A DNA stretch of 38,604 nt from Elusimicrobium simillimum (GTDB taxonomy: Bacteria > Elusimicrobiota > Elusimicrobia > Elusimicrobiales > Elusimicrobiaceae), in the NCBI RefSeq assembly GCF_049639735.1, contig NZ_JBEVVA010000002.1:1-38604 (forward strand), read 5' to 3'. Shown here piece after piece: positions 24,795 to 31,113 of the stretch. Made by a program: the position numbers and the translations under genes. The notes under the pieces were generated by a model. It saw only the letters and a program-made list of their open reading frames with translations, ran no database searches and was not told where the DNA came from. The first letter of the stretch is position 1; every line of letters begins with the position of its first letter.

Positions 24795-25214
24795 TTATAC
24801 CTGCGCCCATCTAAGTTTTTCGGGCGGGGGCTCTATTTCCACTCCCATTAATGAGTAGGCTGTTATAACCTCATCAATAAGCTGTGACATCCTCTCTTTG
24901 CTTATGCCCACCAAACTTTTACCCTCTCTATGAAAAGTGTCTGTAGCTTTTGAGTAAATCTCTTCATAGTAATGGTCTAGTTTTAATATCTTGTGTACCT
25001 CATCAATGCTTTTAATGTCCCCATTTTCTCTGTACCAGGCTTGAATGGTAGGGCATATAACGCCAAACCAGTACCCTAACTGCTCTAATGTCTTTTTATC
25101 TTTTGAACTTTTAACCTCAACCACTACCTGTAAACCCTTGTTTAACGCTTTGCGAATAAGTAGGTAAAGGCTGTTAAGTTCAATCCAGTGTGTTAGAGTA
25201 TATTTCTGTGCCAT
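24795..25214 (-). CDS. NinB-like recombination protein (tentative)
   Basis: 139 residues. 'KDKKTLEQLGYWFGVICPTIQ' and 'DIKSIDEVHKILKLDHYYEEIYSKATDTFH' then 'ERMSQLIDEVITAYSLMGVEIEPPPE' follow the pattern of phage proteins annotated as NinB/recombination mediator ('QN.YWWG......E', 'EVH..LK', 'G..IP.P'). Sits next to SSB and ERF annealase in a recombination block, which supports the role. A weak ribosome site precedes. Confidence 0.5.
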   Translation of the reverse strand: MAQKYTLTHWIELNSLYLLIRKALNKGLQVVVEVKSSKDKKTLEQLGYWFGVICPTIQAWYRENGDIKSIDEVHKILKLDHYYEEIYSKATDTFHREGKSLVGISKERMSQLIDEVITAYSLMGVEIEPPPEKLRWAQV

Positions 25215-25217
25215 AAG

Positions 25218-25643
25218 TTAAAAGGGAATATCATCATCTATTGCCGGGGATTCTTCAACAGACTCTTCTTTTGAAGAGACTGGCCCACCACCGCCTGTAG
25301 ACTGTAAAATTTGTACTCTTTTACAATTTACTTGTAGTCTTTTGTGGTTTTTTCCTTGTGCATCTGTGTATTCATTAAGAACCAAACGGCCCTCAATAAG
25401 CACAGGCGCACCTTTTACCAGCCTGTCTTTGGCTCTTTCCGCTGCCGGCCCCCAAAGGGTTACAGGCACAAAAGTAACTTCATCTTGCCATACCTGTGAA
25501 GCGTCCATATAACGGCGGTTAACGGCTATGTCAAAGCGGCACACAGCGGCACCTTTTTGGGTGTATGCTATGTTAGCGTCTTTAGTAAGTCTGCCAGAGA
25601 GCATAACTATGTTAATTTCAGGTATTTTTGTTTGTGTGGACAT
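25218..25643 (-). CDS. ssb: Single-stranded DNA-binding protein
   Basis: 141 residues. OB-fold motifs 'INIVMLSGRLTKDANIAYTQ', 'VCRFDIAVNRRYMD', 'FVPVTLWGPAAERAKDRLVKGAPVLIEGRL', then a short Gly-rich linker and the acidic tip DDDIPF that recruits host repair and replication proteins. Normal length. Ribosome site AGAGGT. Supports annealing by the ERF protein encoded upstream in the operon. Confidence 0.9.
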   Translation of the reverse strand: MSTQTKIPEINIVMLSGRLTKDANIAYTQKGAAVCRFDIAVNRRYMDASQVWQDEVTFVPVTLWGPAAERAKDRLVKGAPVLIEGRLVLNEYTDAQGKNHKRLQVNCKRVQILQSTGGGGPVSSKEESVEESPAIDDDIPF

Positions 25644-25644
25644 A

Positions 25645-26475
25645 TTAAAAAACCTCTCTTAATTTAATACTGTTGTTATCGCAAAACCTTTTCAACTCTT
25701 TAAACTGCGCCGCAGTTGCTGTTATCATAAAGCGGCGTGTTTCAGCAGGTTCAGGCTTGCCCAGTTCTTCAGGGGAAAAAATATTTTCTTCAGCCGGGGC
25801 AATAACTGTTGGCTGTAATATTTCTTCTTTAGGTGTTTCAACTACTGTGCCTAACACTTCATCCTGTATTTTCTTCTGGTTTTCCAATAGGGTGTTATGG
25901 CTAAATGCGGCATTTATATCTAATGTTTGGCAATAAACCGTTAAGCAAGGTGTTCTAAACTCATTGTCAATCTGGCTTTCTAATGTAGACAGGTCTTTGG
26001 TAATAGCCTCCAGCTTAACAGCTAACAGACCTGTTGCTTTCTTGTCTGTTATTGACAGGCCAAGCATTTTATCTTCTAAGATAGTGTCAAACTTTATCAT
26101 TTCACCTAAGGTATTCCATTTGTTAAAAAAGACTTCTAAAATCTCCCGTCTCTGGGCTTTCCTGCGGGCATCGTAGTCTTTTATTTGTTTGTTGATTAAC
26201 AATGCCGGGGTATCAATAAGTGAAACTATTTCTTTGATTTTTAATTCAAACTCCAAATATGGAGTGTTCCACTTAGCTTTTACTTCTTTTCTTTTATCCT
26301 CAATTTGTTTTTTAAGGCGTGCCAGTTCGGCATGGTCTTCCTTTGCCAGTTTCATTTGCTCATCTGTATAAACGGCATTGGCATATGTTGAAGTTATTTC
26401 AGATACATACTTTCTAATATCCTCTAAATTAACCTCAATGGGTTGTAAATCTTGGTGTTTTATTAAAAAGTCCAT
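25645..26475 (-). CDS. DUF1351-like phage protein
   Basis: 276 residues. Pattern of long charged coiled coil (LKKQIEDKRKEVKAKWNTPY, LEFELKIKEIVSLIDTPALL, INKQIKDYDARRKAQRREIL) and a C-terminal 'MITATAAQFKELKRFCDNNSIKL' fits DUF1351, seen next to ERF or RecT genes. Probably an accessory of the annealase. Starts just after the ERF stop. Confidence 0.7.
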   Translation of the reverse strand: MDFLIKHQDLQPIEVNLEDIRKYVSEITSTYANAVYTDEQMKLAKEDHAELARLKKQIEDKRKEVKAKWNTPYLEFELKIKEIVSLIDTPALLINKQIKDYDARRKAQRREILEVFFNKWNTLGEMIKFDTILEDKMLGLSITDKKATGLLAVKLEAITKDLSTLESQIDNEFRTPCLTVYCQTLDINAAFSHNTLLENQKKIQDEVLGTVVETPKEEILQPTVIAPAEENIFSPEELGKPEPAETRRFMITATAAQFKELKRFCDNNSIKLREVF

Positions 26476-27159
26476 TTAGTTGCCCTCCCCTTGAAACATC
26501 TTCTCCCTGTTAGCTATGTAAAAGCCATTTAAAAGGTTTTTATACTCTGGGTTTTTATTGCCTATGTTAACACAGAGGTTTTTCAAATCTTCTTTGCTTT
26601 TGGCTTCATAAAGCTTTTCTATTATTTCATCGGGCAGTATTGCTGGCGCAGGTGGCGTAGAGGCAGCATGGCTTTGTTTTGCCGCTGGCTTAGCTTTACC
26701 TTGGTCAAATATCGGCTTTAAAGGGTCTGGCGTTGTAGCATCTGGGTCATTGTCACCCTTAGTAGGTATACAGAAAGTCTGCATACACATATATTTATAA
26801 GCGGCACTCATAGCCTTGTTTGTTGATTTATCCGCTGTGTCCATAGCTTCACCGTCGAAAGTAACTTCCTGGGTGCTGCCGTCTTCCGCACAAACAAATG
26901 TAAATTTTGTTTTTACCGTTGTATAAAATAAAACGCCGCCTTTTTGTGTTTGTCTTTCTGTTGTGTGTCTGTCAAGTACCGTGGGCAATATGCAAAGGTT
27001 ATTTTTGCTTAACAATGGCGCAAGCTTGTTATACATATCATCAACACCACGGAAAACATAACCCTGCTGTTGGTTTTTACGGTCTTTAGATATACCGCTT
27101 TTTGCCAACTCAGCCATAATATTTATAATGGCCTTATAAACTCCTAATTGCTGTGTCAT
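26476..27159 (-). CDS. ERF-family single-strand annealing protein
   Basis: About 227 residues. The second of two close ATGs (27159) has better spacing to AAGGAG. 'QQGYVFRGVDDMYNKLAPLLSKNNLCILP' and 'STNKAMSAAYKYMCMQTFCIPT' are signature ERF blocks (G-x-R..D......L......). The C-terminal third is a Pro/Ala linker and a small helical module. Anneals complementary strands for phage recombination and genome circularisation, with SSB and the nuclease nearby. Confidence 0.8.
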   Translation of the reverse strand: MTQQLGVYKAIINIMAELAKSGISKDRKNQQQGYVFRGVDDMYNKLAPLLSKNNLCILPTVLDRHTTERQTQKGGVLFYTTVKTKFTFVCAEDGSTQEVTFDGEAMDTADKSTNKAMSAAYKYMCMQTFCIPTKGDNDPDATTPDPLKPIFDQGKAKPAAKQSHAASTPPAPAILPDEIIEKLYEAKSKEDLKNLCVNIGNKNPEYKNLLNGFYIANREKMFQGEGN

Positions 27160-27181
27160 TTTCATTCTCCTTTTCGTTTAT

Positions 27182-28813
27182 TTATTTTTCTTCATTGTCA
27201 TAGATGTATATTTCTGCGCCGGTTGCCACGAGAGCAACCTCAATCATTTCTTTGACTTTGGCGGAGTTCAGCTTGCCGATACCGCAGCCTAAAAGCGGTA
27301 TAGCAACGGATTTTACGCCATTGTTAAGAATGTAGTTTTTGAGTTCATTAAGTCCGGCAGATATATATGAGTAATGAGCCTGAATGTTTTTATCTACTGT
27401 AAGCAGATTGCAGACAGTAGGCTTCTGAGAGTTGTAAAAGTATGTGTAGTACTCTTTGTAGCCGTCTCTTTTGCAAAACTCTTTATAAGAGGATTCCATC
27501 TGGGGGAATTTATCTGCAAAGGCTTTGGCTATGCCTCCGCCCATCATGCCAATGGGGTTAACTGCGTTAACAAGAAGTTCGGCTTTATCTTCAAGCAGAT
27601 TGCCTTTGACGTAATGGATGTTTTTGCAAAGAATAGTTCTGATTTTCTGGTTGGACTTTACAATCTTGTACCAGACGTTAGCTTTTATTGATTTGTGGCC
27701 TATCTGGAAAACCTTTTGCTTTTCTTTTTCATAATCCTGATAGATTACCACGTTATCAACCGGGCCTTTAAAGCAAGAGTTTAGACCGCAAAGAATAACA
27801 GACATTTTACCCTGCGTGGCGGAACTGTATGAACCCTGCGTGGCGGAACTGTATGAACCCTGCGTGGCGGAACTGTATGAACCCTGCGTGGCGGAACTGC
27901 TATCACCCTGCGTGGCGGAACTGCTATCACCCTGCGTGGCGGAACTGCGATAACCCTGCGTGGCGGAACTGCGATAACCCTGCGTGGCGGAACTGCGATA
28001 ACCCTGCGTGGCGGAACTGCTATCACCCTGCGTGGCGGAACTGCGATAACCCTGCGTGGCGGAACTGATATCACCCTGCGTGGCGGAACTGCGATAACCC
28101 TGCGTGGCGGAACTGCGATAACCCTGCGTGGCGGAACTGCTATCACCCTGCGTGGCGGAACTGCGATAACCCTGCGTGGCGGAACTGTATGAACCCTGCG
28201 TGGCGGAACTGCTATCACCCTGCGTGGCGGAACTGCTATCACCCTGCGTGGCGGAACTGCTATCACCCTGCGTGGCGGAACTGCGATAACCCTGCGTGGC
28301 GGAACTGTATGAACCCTGCGTGGCGGAACTGCGATAACCCTGCGTGGCGGAACTGTATGAACCCTGCGTGGCGGAACTGCTATCACCCTGCGTGGCGGAA
28401 CTGCGATAACCCTGCGTGGCGGAACTGCGATAACCCTGCGTGGCGGAAGCAAAACAACCCTCATAGGTTTTTTTTTGTTCTTTTAATTTTTTTGTGATGA
28501 AGCTAATCGCTTCATCTTTTTCACCGCAGAATTCAACAATACATTCTTTAAATTTGACCTTATCAGTCAAGTCATTAAATTCTGTTGTTGAAACTACCAG
28601 CCATTTAGCATCTGTATTACTACTTAAATAGCCAGCATCACCTTTGCCCTCTAAAAGACCATGCAGACCGTTACCGCAATCTTTATTATCTTTCCAGTCA
28701 GGGCACACAACTTTACCTTTTGTGGGCCAAATAAACCCGCCATGTGCCGACATGTCAGAATTGCATGTTCTTAATATGTAAAACTTCTCTTTTTTTGATT
28801 TTTTACCAAACAT
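27182..28813 (-). CDS. DUF7666-like domain / 27-copy SATQG repeat / macro domain fusion
   Basis: About 543 residues (start at the second ATG, 28813, with AAGGAG eight bases upstream). In numbering from 28819: residues 10-120 resemble DUF7666 (YILRTCNSDMSAHGGFIWP, DCGNGLHGLLEGKGDAGYL, AKWLVVS, VEFCGEKDEAISFI). Residues 125-340 are 27 units of SATQG-x-x-S, probably a beta-roll. Residues 398-541 are a macro domain: GNLLE 406-410, LVNAVNPIGMMGGGIAKAF 416-434, SVAIPLLGCGIGKLNSAKV 504-522. The Asn and Gly-rich loop resemble DarG/TARG1-type ADP-ribosyl hydrolases, so removal or binding of ADP-ribose is likely. DUF7666 with ATQG repeats occurs in other phage proteins; fusion with a macro domain is the unusual part. 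Function as anti-defence is inference. Confidence 0.8.
   Translation of the reverse strand: MFGKKSKKEKFYILRTCNSDMSAHGGFIWPTKGKVVCPDWKDNKDCGNGLHGLLEGKGDAGYLSSNTDAKWLVVSTTEFNDLTDKVKFKECIVEFCGEKDEAISFITKKLKEQKKTYEGCFASATQGYRSSATQGYRSSATQGDSSSATQGSYSSATQGYRSSATQGSYSSATQGYRSSATQGDSSSATQGDSSSATQGDSSSATQGSYSSATQGYRSSATQGDSSSATQGYRSSATQGYRSSATQGDISSATQGYRSSATQGDSSSATQGYRSSATQGYRSSATQGYRSSATQGDSSSATQGDSSSATQGSYSSATQGSYSSATQGSYSSATQGKMSVILCGLNSCFKGPVDNVVIYQDYEKEKQKVFQIGHKSIKANVWYKIVKSNQKIRTILCKNIHYVKGNLLEDKAELLVNAVNPIGMMGGGIAKAFADKFPQMESSYKEFCKRDGYKEYYTYFYNSQKPTVCNLLTVDKNIQAHYSYISAGLNELKNYILNNGVKSVAIPLLGCGIGKLNSAKVKEMIEVALVATGAEIYIYDNEEK
27800..28447 (-). repeat. 24-bp coding tandem repeat, 27 units
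   Basis: Units of exactly 24 bases. On the plus strand each has the constant CCCTGCGTGGCGGAACTG and a variable five to six bases (CGATAA, CTATCA, TATGAA, ATATCA). In protein: SATQG followed by YRS (11 times), DSS (8), SYS (6), DIS (1) and a final KMS. Third positions are almost invariant, so the array expanded recently or is homogenised. Confidence 0.95.
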
Positions 28814-28837
28814 TTTCATTCTCCTTTTATATGCTTC

Positions 28838-29149
28838 TTATTTTTTAGCTTTCTTAGATGTTTTGGCTGACGGCGTTTTTACTTGTTTTTCTTTGGTTTC
28901 CTCTTCTATATGCGTTGCCAATCCTTTTAAAAATTCTGAAAACTCCTTTGCCCGTTCTTCAGCCATTTTTTCAGCAATTTTTCTGTTAGAAAACTTCATA
29001 TTAATAACAACTTCGCCGTGTTTTGTTGTGCCAGCTTCTACTTTTACAGCAAACTGGTCTTTTGTGGCTTTTAGCATCTTTTCATCAGCCATCAGTTCTT
29101 TCATGGTTTCCGTGAAGCTTTTTTCTTCTTTCATTTCTTCTTTTGTCAT
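28838..29149 (-). CDS. Hypothetical charged early protein
   Basis: 103 residues, AAAGGAG before ATG. Highly charged: helical start (MKEEKSFTETMKELMADEKM), a short beta pair (KHGEVVINMKFSNR), a helix and a Lys/Thr/Ser tail. Directly precedes the repeat/macro gene in the same operon. Not recognised. Confidence 0.6.
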   Translation of the reverse strand: MTKEEMKEEKSFTETMKELMADEKMLKATKDQFAVKVEAGTTKHGEVVINMKFSNRKIAEKMAEERAKEFSEFLKGLATHIEEETKEKQVKTPSAKTSKKAKK

Positions 29150-29184
29150 AGTATTTCTCCTTTGTTTTTATGTATTTCTTAAAT

Positions 29185-29353
29185 TGGTGGGAGTGGCAGA
29201 GAATTTCACTCTGCACGCCGTTACAAGGAATTTTCTATCCTTTCTATCTTTTCAGGGTCCTTAGAGGTACCTCGTAGCCCACGACACGGTAGCTTACGTT
29301 GGTTCTAATATGAGCATTTAAGCCTTACCTGCGTCTTATTCCGCCACACTCCC
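29185..29353 (-). ncRNA. tRNA-like RNA with 7-bp acceptor and CCA but an enlarged interior
   Basis: On the minus strand it starts GGGAGTG (29353-29347) and ends CACTCCC-A-CCA (29195-29185), a perfect 7-bp acceptor with encoded CCA. Between them: GCG/CGC D-like stem, GGTA-AG-GCTTA pairing with TAAGC-TACC, AAGGA/TCCTT hairpin, and a T-arm-like CAGAG/CTCTG stem with loop TGAAATT. At 169 nt it is twice a tRNA. D-loop GG and T-loop TTC are missing. A class II Leu-like start (TGGCGGAAT) and a CTTAAAT stretch (possible UAA anticodon loop) are visible. The upstream flank is nearly the same as that of the tRNA-Tyr gene (TTTTRACAATTTGG), which supports a transcribed tRNA-type unit. Confidence 0.5.
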
Positions 29354-29365
29354 AAATTGTTAAAA

Positions 29366-29704
29366 CTATCTCTTTTTCAATATTTTTAATGCTGATTTGG
29401 GCCATTTTGTTTGAGGGCCCCATTTGGGTGCTTGTGATTGCATTTTATAGCACTCAAATATTTCACCATCTATATCTATTTCTGGCGTAGCCCAAGTAGA
29501 GGCCAGATATGTGTATTCATCCATTGTTGGCTTGCCATCCTTATAAATATACCCGCCTGTATATTCCCAGTCACCCTGCAAGCCTGCTGAAGCGTAAATT
29601 GCTTTATGTTCTTTTATTAATTGGGCTGCTTTGTCCCAGTCAAAAACCATTGTTTCTTTATCCCTGTTTGCTTGTCCCATGGCAAATGCTCTTGTTGTGT
29701 CCAT
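29366..29704 (-). CDS. Hypothetical early protein
   Basis: 112 residues with AAGGAG. 'MVFDWDKAAQLIKEHKAIYASAGLQGDWEYTGGYIYKDGKP', then 'STWATPEIDIDGEIFECYKM' look like a compact alpha/beta protein with surface Trp/Tyr. Phage homologues with 'TMVFDWDKAA.LI' are uncharacterised as far as I know. Not assigned. Confidence 0.6.
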   Translation of the reverse strand: MDTTRAFAMGQANRDKETMVFDWDKAAQLIKEHKAIYASAGLQGDWEYTGGYIYKDGKPTMDEYTYLASTWATPEIDIDGEIFECYKMQSQAPKWGPQTKWPKSALKILKKR

Positions 29705-29728
29705 AAAAATCTCCTTTTAATTCTCAAT

Positions 29729-29896
29729 CTATTCCTTAACCATGCTTAAATGCGCTTCCAAACATTTAATTGCTTCTTTTAACCCCTGCGCCTTTAAATA
29801 GTGTCCCCTCACTTCATACTCCTGCGCCGTGTTTCTTATCCAATGTAAAGCGTTTTCAATAGCGTCCTCTACACTTTTATATTCCTGTAAAATCAT
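29729..29896 (-). CDS. Small helical early protein
   Basis: 55 residues (MILQEYKSVEDAIENALHWI, RNTAQEYEVRGHYLKAQGLK, EAIKCLEAHLSMVKE). The ATG at 29896 overlaps the stop of the preceding microprotein; a longer in-frame extension exists but would cover two better small genes in other frames. All-helical; unrecognised. Confidence 0.5.
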   Translation of the reverse strand: MILQEYKSVEDAIENALHWIRNTAQEYEVRGHYLKAQGLKEAIKCLEAHLSMVKE

Positions 29897-29897
29897 A

Positions 29898-30023
29898 TTA
29901 AGGTACCCAGTAATACCATTCACCGCAGTTATCACAGGTGCAAAGGGTGGTATCATCCCTGTCCTCCATAAATCTTTTACTGCTGCCGCATTCAGGGCAA
30001 GTTCTGCTAAGTTTTGTTGCCAT
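29898..30023 (-). CDS. Zinc-ribbon microprotein
   Basis: 41 residues: TCPECGSSKRF and CTCDNCGEWYYWVP, giving C-x2-C and C-x2-C ligands with a short linker. Starts one base after the upstream stop. Typical phage zinc ribbon; role unknown. Confidence 0.55.
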   Translation of the reverse strand: MATKLSRTCPECGSSKRFMEDRDDTTLCTCDNCGEWYYWVP

Positions 30024-30024
30024 A

Positions 30025-30147
30025 CTAAAATCCCCACTGGTACATATACCCGCCGCAGTTTATGGCTAAAAATACCCAGCCAGTAACACCCAGTGCCGTA
30101 AAAAGGCACACCGCACCTGCTAACTCTTTAATAAATTCCTTATTCAT
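30025..30147 (-). CDS. Membrane microprotein
   Basis: 40 residues: MNKEFIKELAGAVCLFTALG then VTGWVFLAINCGGYMYQWGF, one hydrophobic span with charged N terminus. GGAGAATGAT before ATG. Likely inner membrane; unknown. Confidence 0.5.
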   Translation of the reverse strand: MNKEFIKELAGAVCLFTALGVTGWVFLAINCGGYMYQWGF

Positions 30148-30174
30148 ATCATTCTCCATTTACTTCAAATATTA

Positions 30175-30381
30175 GGGGCGGTAGGGTTTAATTCCGCCCC
30201 TTGGGCTTCCCCTCCATAAAAGGGGCGTTATATTTAGCGGGGCGGGAGGTTTGTACCTTGAGGAGAAGTGCTAATGAATGCCGCCCCGGTGCCGGAACTT
30301 TCTTTCCGGCTAGATGGATGAGTGCGGGGTTTGGTTTAGTATTCTTTACGGAACACTTAGGAGAGCCGTCAACCGCACTCA
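30175..30381 (-). ncRNA. GC-rich hairpin series downstream of tRNA-Tyr
   Basis: Four strong stems in an otherwise AT-rich genome: GGGGCGG/CCGCCCC (30175-30200), CGGGGCGG/CCGCCCCG (30238-30288), GCCGGAA/TTCCGGC (30291-30310) and a 9-bp TGAGTGCGG/CCGCACTCA (30319-30381) with an inner AGTATT/AACACT hairpin. No gene is convincing here. Likely the 3' part of the tRNA transcript, or an independent structured RNA. Confidence 0.4.
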
Positions 30382-30385
30382 AATT

Positions 30386-30473
30386 TGGTGGCAAGGCTGG
30401 GAATCGAACCCAGTCGTCAACACAGTGAATCGGGTTTACAGTCCGATACGCATCCAAAGCGTTCTACCTTGCC
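30386..30473 (-). tRNA. tRNA-Tyr (GTA)
   Basis: Acceptor GGCAAGG/CCTTGCC, discriminator A and encoded CCA. Anticodon loop CTGTAAA gives GTA; anticodon stem TCGGA/CCCGA has one A-C mismatch. T-arm CTGGG-TTCGATT-CCCAG is perfect. A long variable arm (about 16 nt) fits class II Tyr. D-arm ACGC/GCGT with TTTGGAT loop. Could offset codon bias of the late genes. Confidence 0.9.
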
Positions 30474-30488
30474 AAATTGTCAAAACTC

Positions 30489-30731
30489 CTATATTCCTAA
30501 CAGCCTGTCTATCTCTGTTTCTTTAAACCAATACGGCCTACCCCAGCGTTTGGCCAAATTTTTTAAACTTCCATAGGCCGCTTTCCATTGAATACTCTTA
30601 ACATCCTCCCCCAGTCTGATAGCAACCTCAAAAGTATTAATAAAGGTAACGCCTCTTCTAACTATTATTTTTGACTTCTTCTGATATTCCGCTACTTTTA
30701 CATCCCAATCACTTTTTAATTCGCTAGTCAT
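30489..30731 (-). CDS. Small DNA-binding protein, Xis/AlpA-like
   Basis: 80 residues from ATG 30731 (after AGAGGAG). The C-terminal 'WKAAYGSLKNLAKRWGRPYWFKETEIDRLLGI' has the 'LA..WGRP.WF...EID.L' layout of winged-helix excisionases. First gene of the minus operon after the leader, so it is produced early. Candidate directionality factor for the integrase or a Cro-like regulator. Confidence 0.55.
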   Translation of the reverse strand: MTSELKSDWDVKVAEYQKKSKIIVRRGVTFINTFEVAIRLGEDVKSIQWKAAYGSLKNLAKRWGRPYWFKETEIDRLLGI

Positions 30732-30781
30732 ATTCACTCCTCTTTATAATGTTTACTTTGGTCAAATTTGGTAAAATAAAA

Positions 30782-30833
30782 GCCGATAGTCTCTTTTTGG
30801 GAGGACGCAGGTTTTAATCTGCTAACTATCGGC
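30782..30833 (-). terminator. Leader terminator-like hairpin
   Basis: GCCGATAGT (30782-30790) pairs with ACTATCGGC (30825-30833); an inner GCAG/CTGC stem is nested. On the minus strand the stem is followed by TTTTATTTT (30781-30773). It lies between the early promoter and the first early gene, so it would stop early transcription unless overcome. Confidence 0.6.
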
Positions 30834-30917
30834 GTGTGTTATATTTGCTGCTAAACAGGAATAAGCGATATCCCTGTAAACTTGTTGCCCAATTTTTATT
30901 CGCTTAATATAACACAC
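30834..30917 (-). ncRNA. Long leader hairpin
   Basis: GTGTGTTATAT (30834-30844) pairs with ATATAACACAC (30907-30917), 11 bp without mismatch; inside, AAGCG/CGCTT and ACAGG/CCTGT stems can form. It directly abuts the terminator hairpin and may act as its antiterminator or as a protein-binding site. The plus-strand start GTGTGTTATATTTGCTG matches the one at 33692 (16 of 17-18). Confidence 0.55.
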
Positions 30918-30992
30918 ACCGCTTTTTGCGGCTTCACCTTATTAAAATAGGTTCTTATCTTTTTATAAAGACCCTTATTATAAGGATTTTAT

Positions 30993-31022
30993 AAAGCGTT
31001 GATTTCTTTTTGATAACGCTTT
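30993..31022. promoter_or_regulatory. Inverted repeat at early transcript start
   Basis: AAAGCGTT (30993-31000) and AACGCTTT (31015-31022) with a 14-base spacer, just inside the predicted minus-strand start (about 31025). Could be an operator or a 5' hairpin. A second inverted pair, ATGAAAGT (31027-31034, overlapping the -10) and ACTTTCAT (31082-31089), may be repressor half-sites. Confidence 0.4.
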
Positions 31023-31031
31023 GATAATGAA

Positions 31032-31060
31032 AGTATAACAATAAGATATATGTTTGTCAA
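31032..31060 (-). promoter_or_regulatory. Early promoter (sigma70 type)
   Basis: On the minus strand TTGACA (31060-31055), a 17-base spacer and TATACT (31037-31032), an almost perfect consensus. It faces the early operon and lies back to back with the repressor gene. Start predicted near 31025, giving a leader of about 295 nt to the first ATG. Confidence 0.75.
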
Positions 31061-31113
31061 GGGGTTATTTTTAACGTCTCAACTTTCATGAATTTTTAAA
31101 AAAGGAAAGAAGA

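Noticed and set aside
27800..28447. CRISPR-like array
   Set aside because: The regular 24-base spacing comes from a coding repeat. The variable part is only five or six bases with four versions, so there are no spacers.
27800..28447. Diversity-generating retroelement target
   Set aside because: Variation is not adenine-specific and no reverse transcriptase or template repeat is visible.
27781..28497. Long open frames opposite and offset to the repeat (227-, 102- and 79-residue frames of PPRRV or PAWRNC units)
   Set aside because: They arise because a 24-base unit without stops stays open in several frames. No start signals or domains; they end with the array.
29185..29353. tmRNA
   Set aside because: Too short, no tag reading frame ending in Ala-Ala and stop, and no TTCGA T-loop.
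29185..29353. Canonical group I intron in tRNA-Leu
   Set aside because: The interior is about 110 bases, below usual intron size, and I see no clear P7/S core. Left open only as a decayed form.
29897..30109. Extension of the 55-residue helical protein to 126 residues
   Set aside because: The extension lies over two small genes in another frame with good starts and a clear zinc ribbon.
30386..30473. tRNA-Tyr as integration site
   Set aside because: It lies about 13 kb from the integrase gene, has an intact body and its own flanking pattern; no repeat of its 3' end is seen near 16 kb.
30188..30576. Open frames of 60-90 residues on both strands over the tRNA-Tyr region
   Set aside because: GC-rich stems and the tRNA gene lack stops by composition; no ribosome sites.
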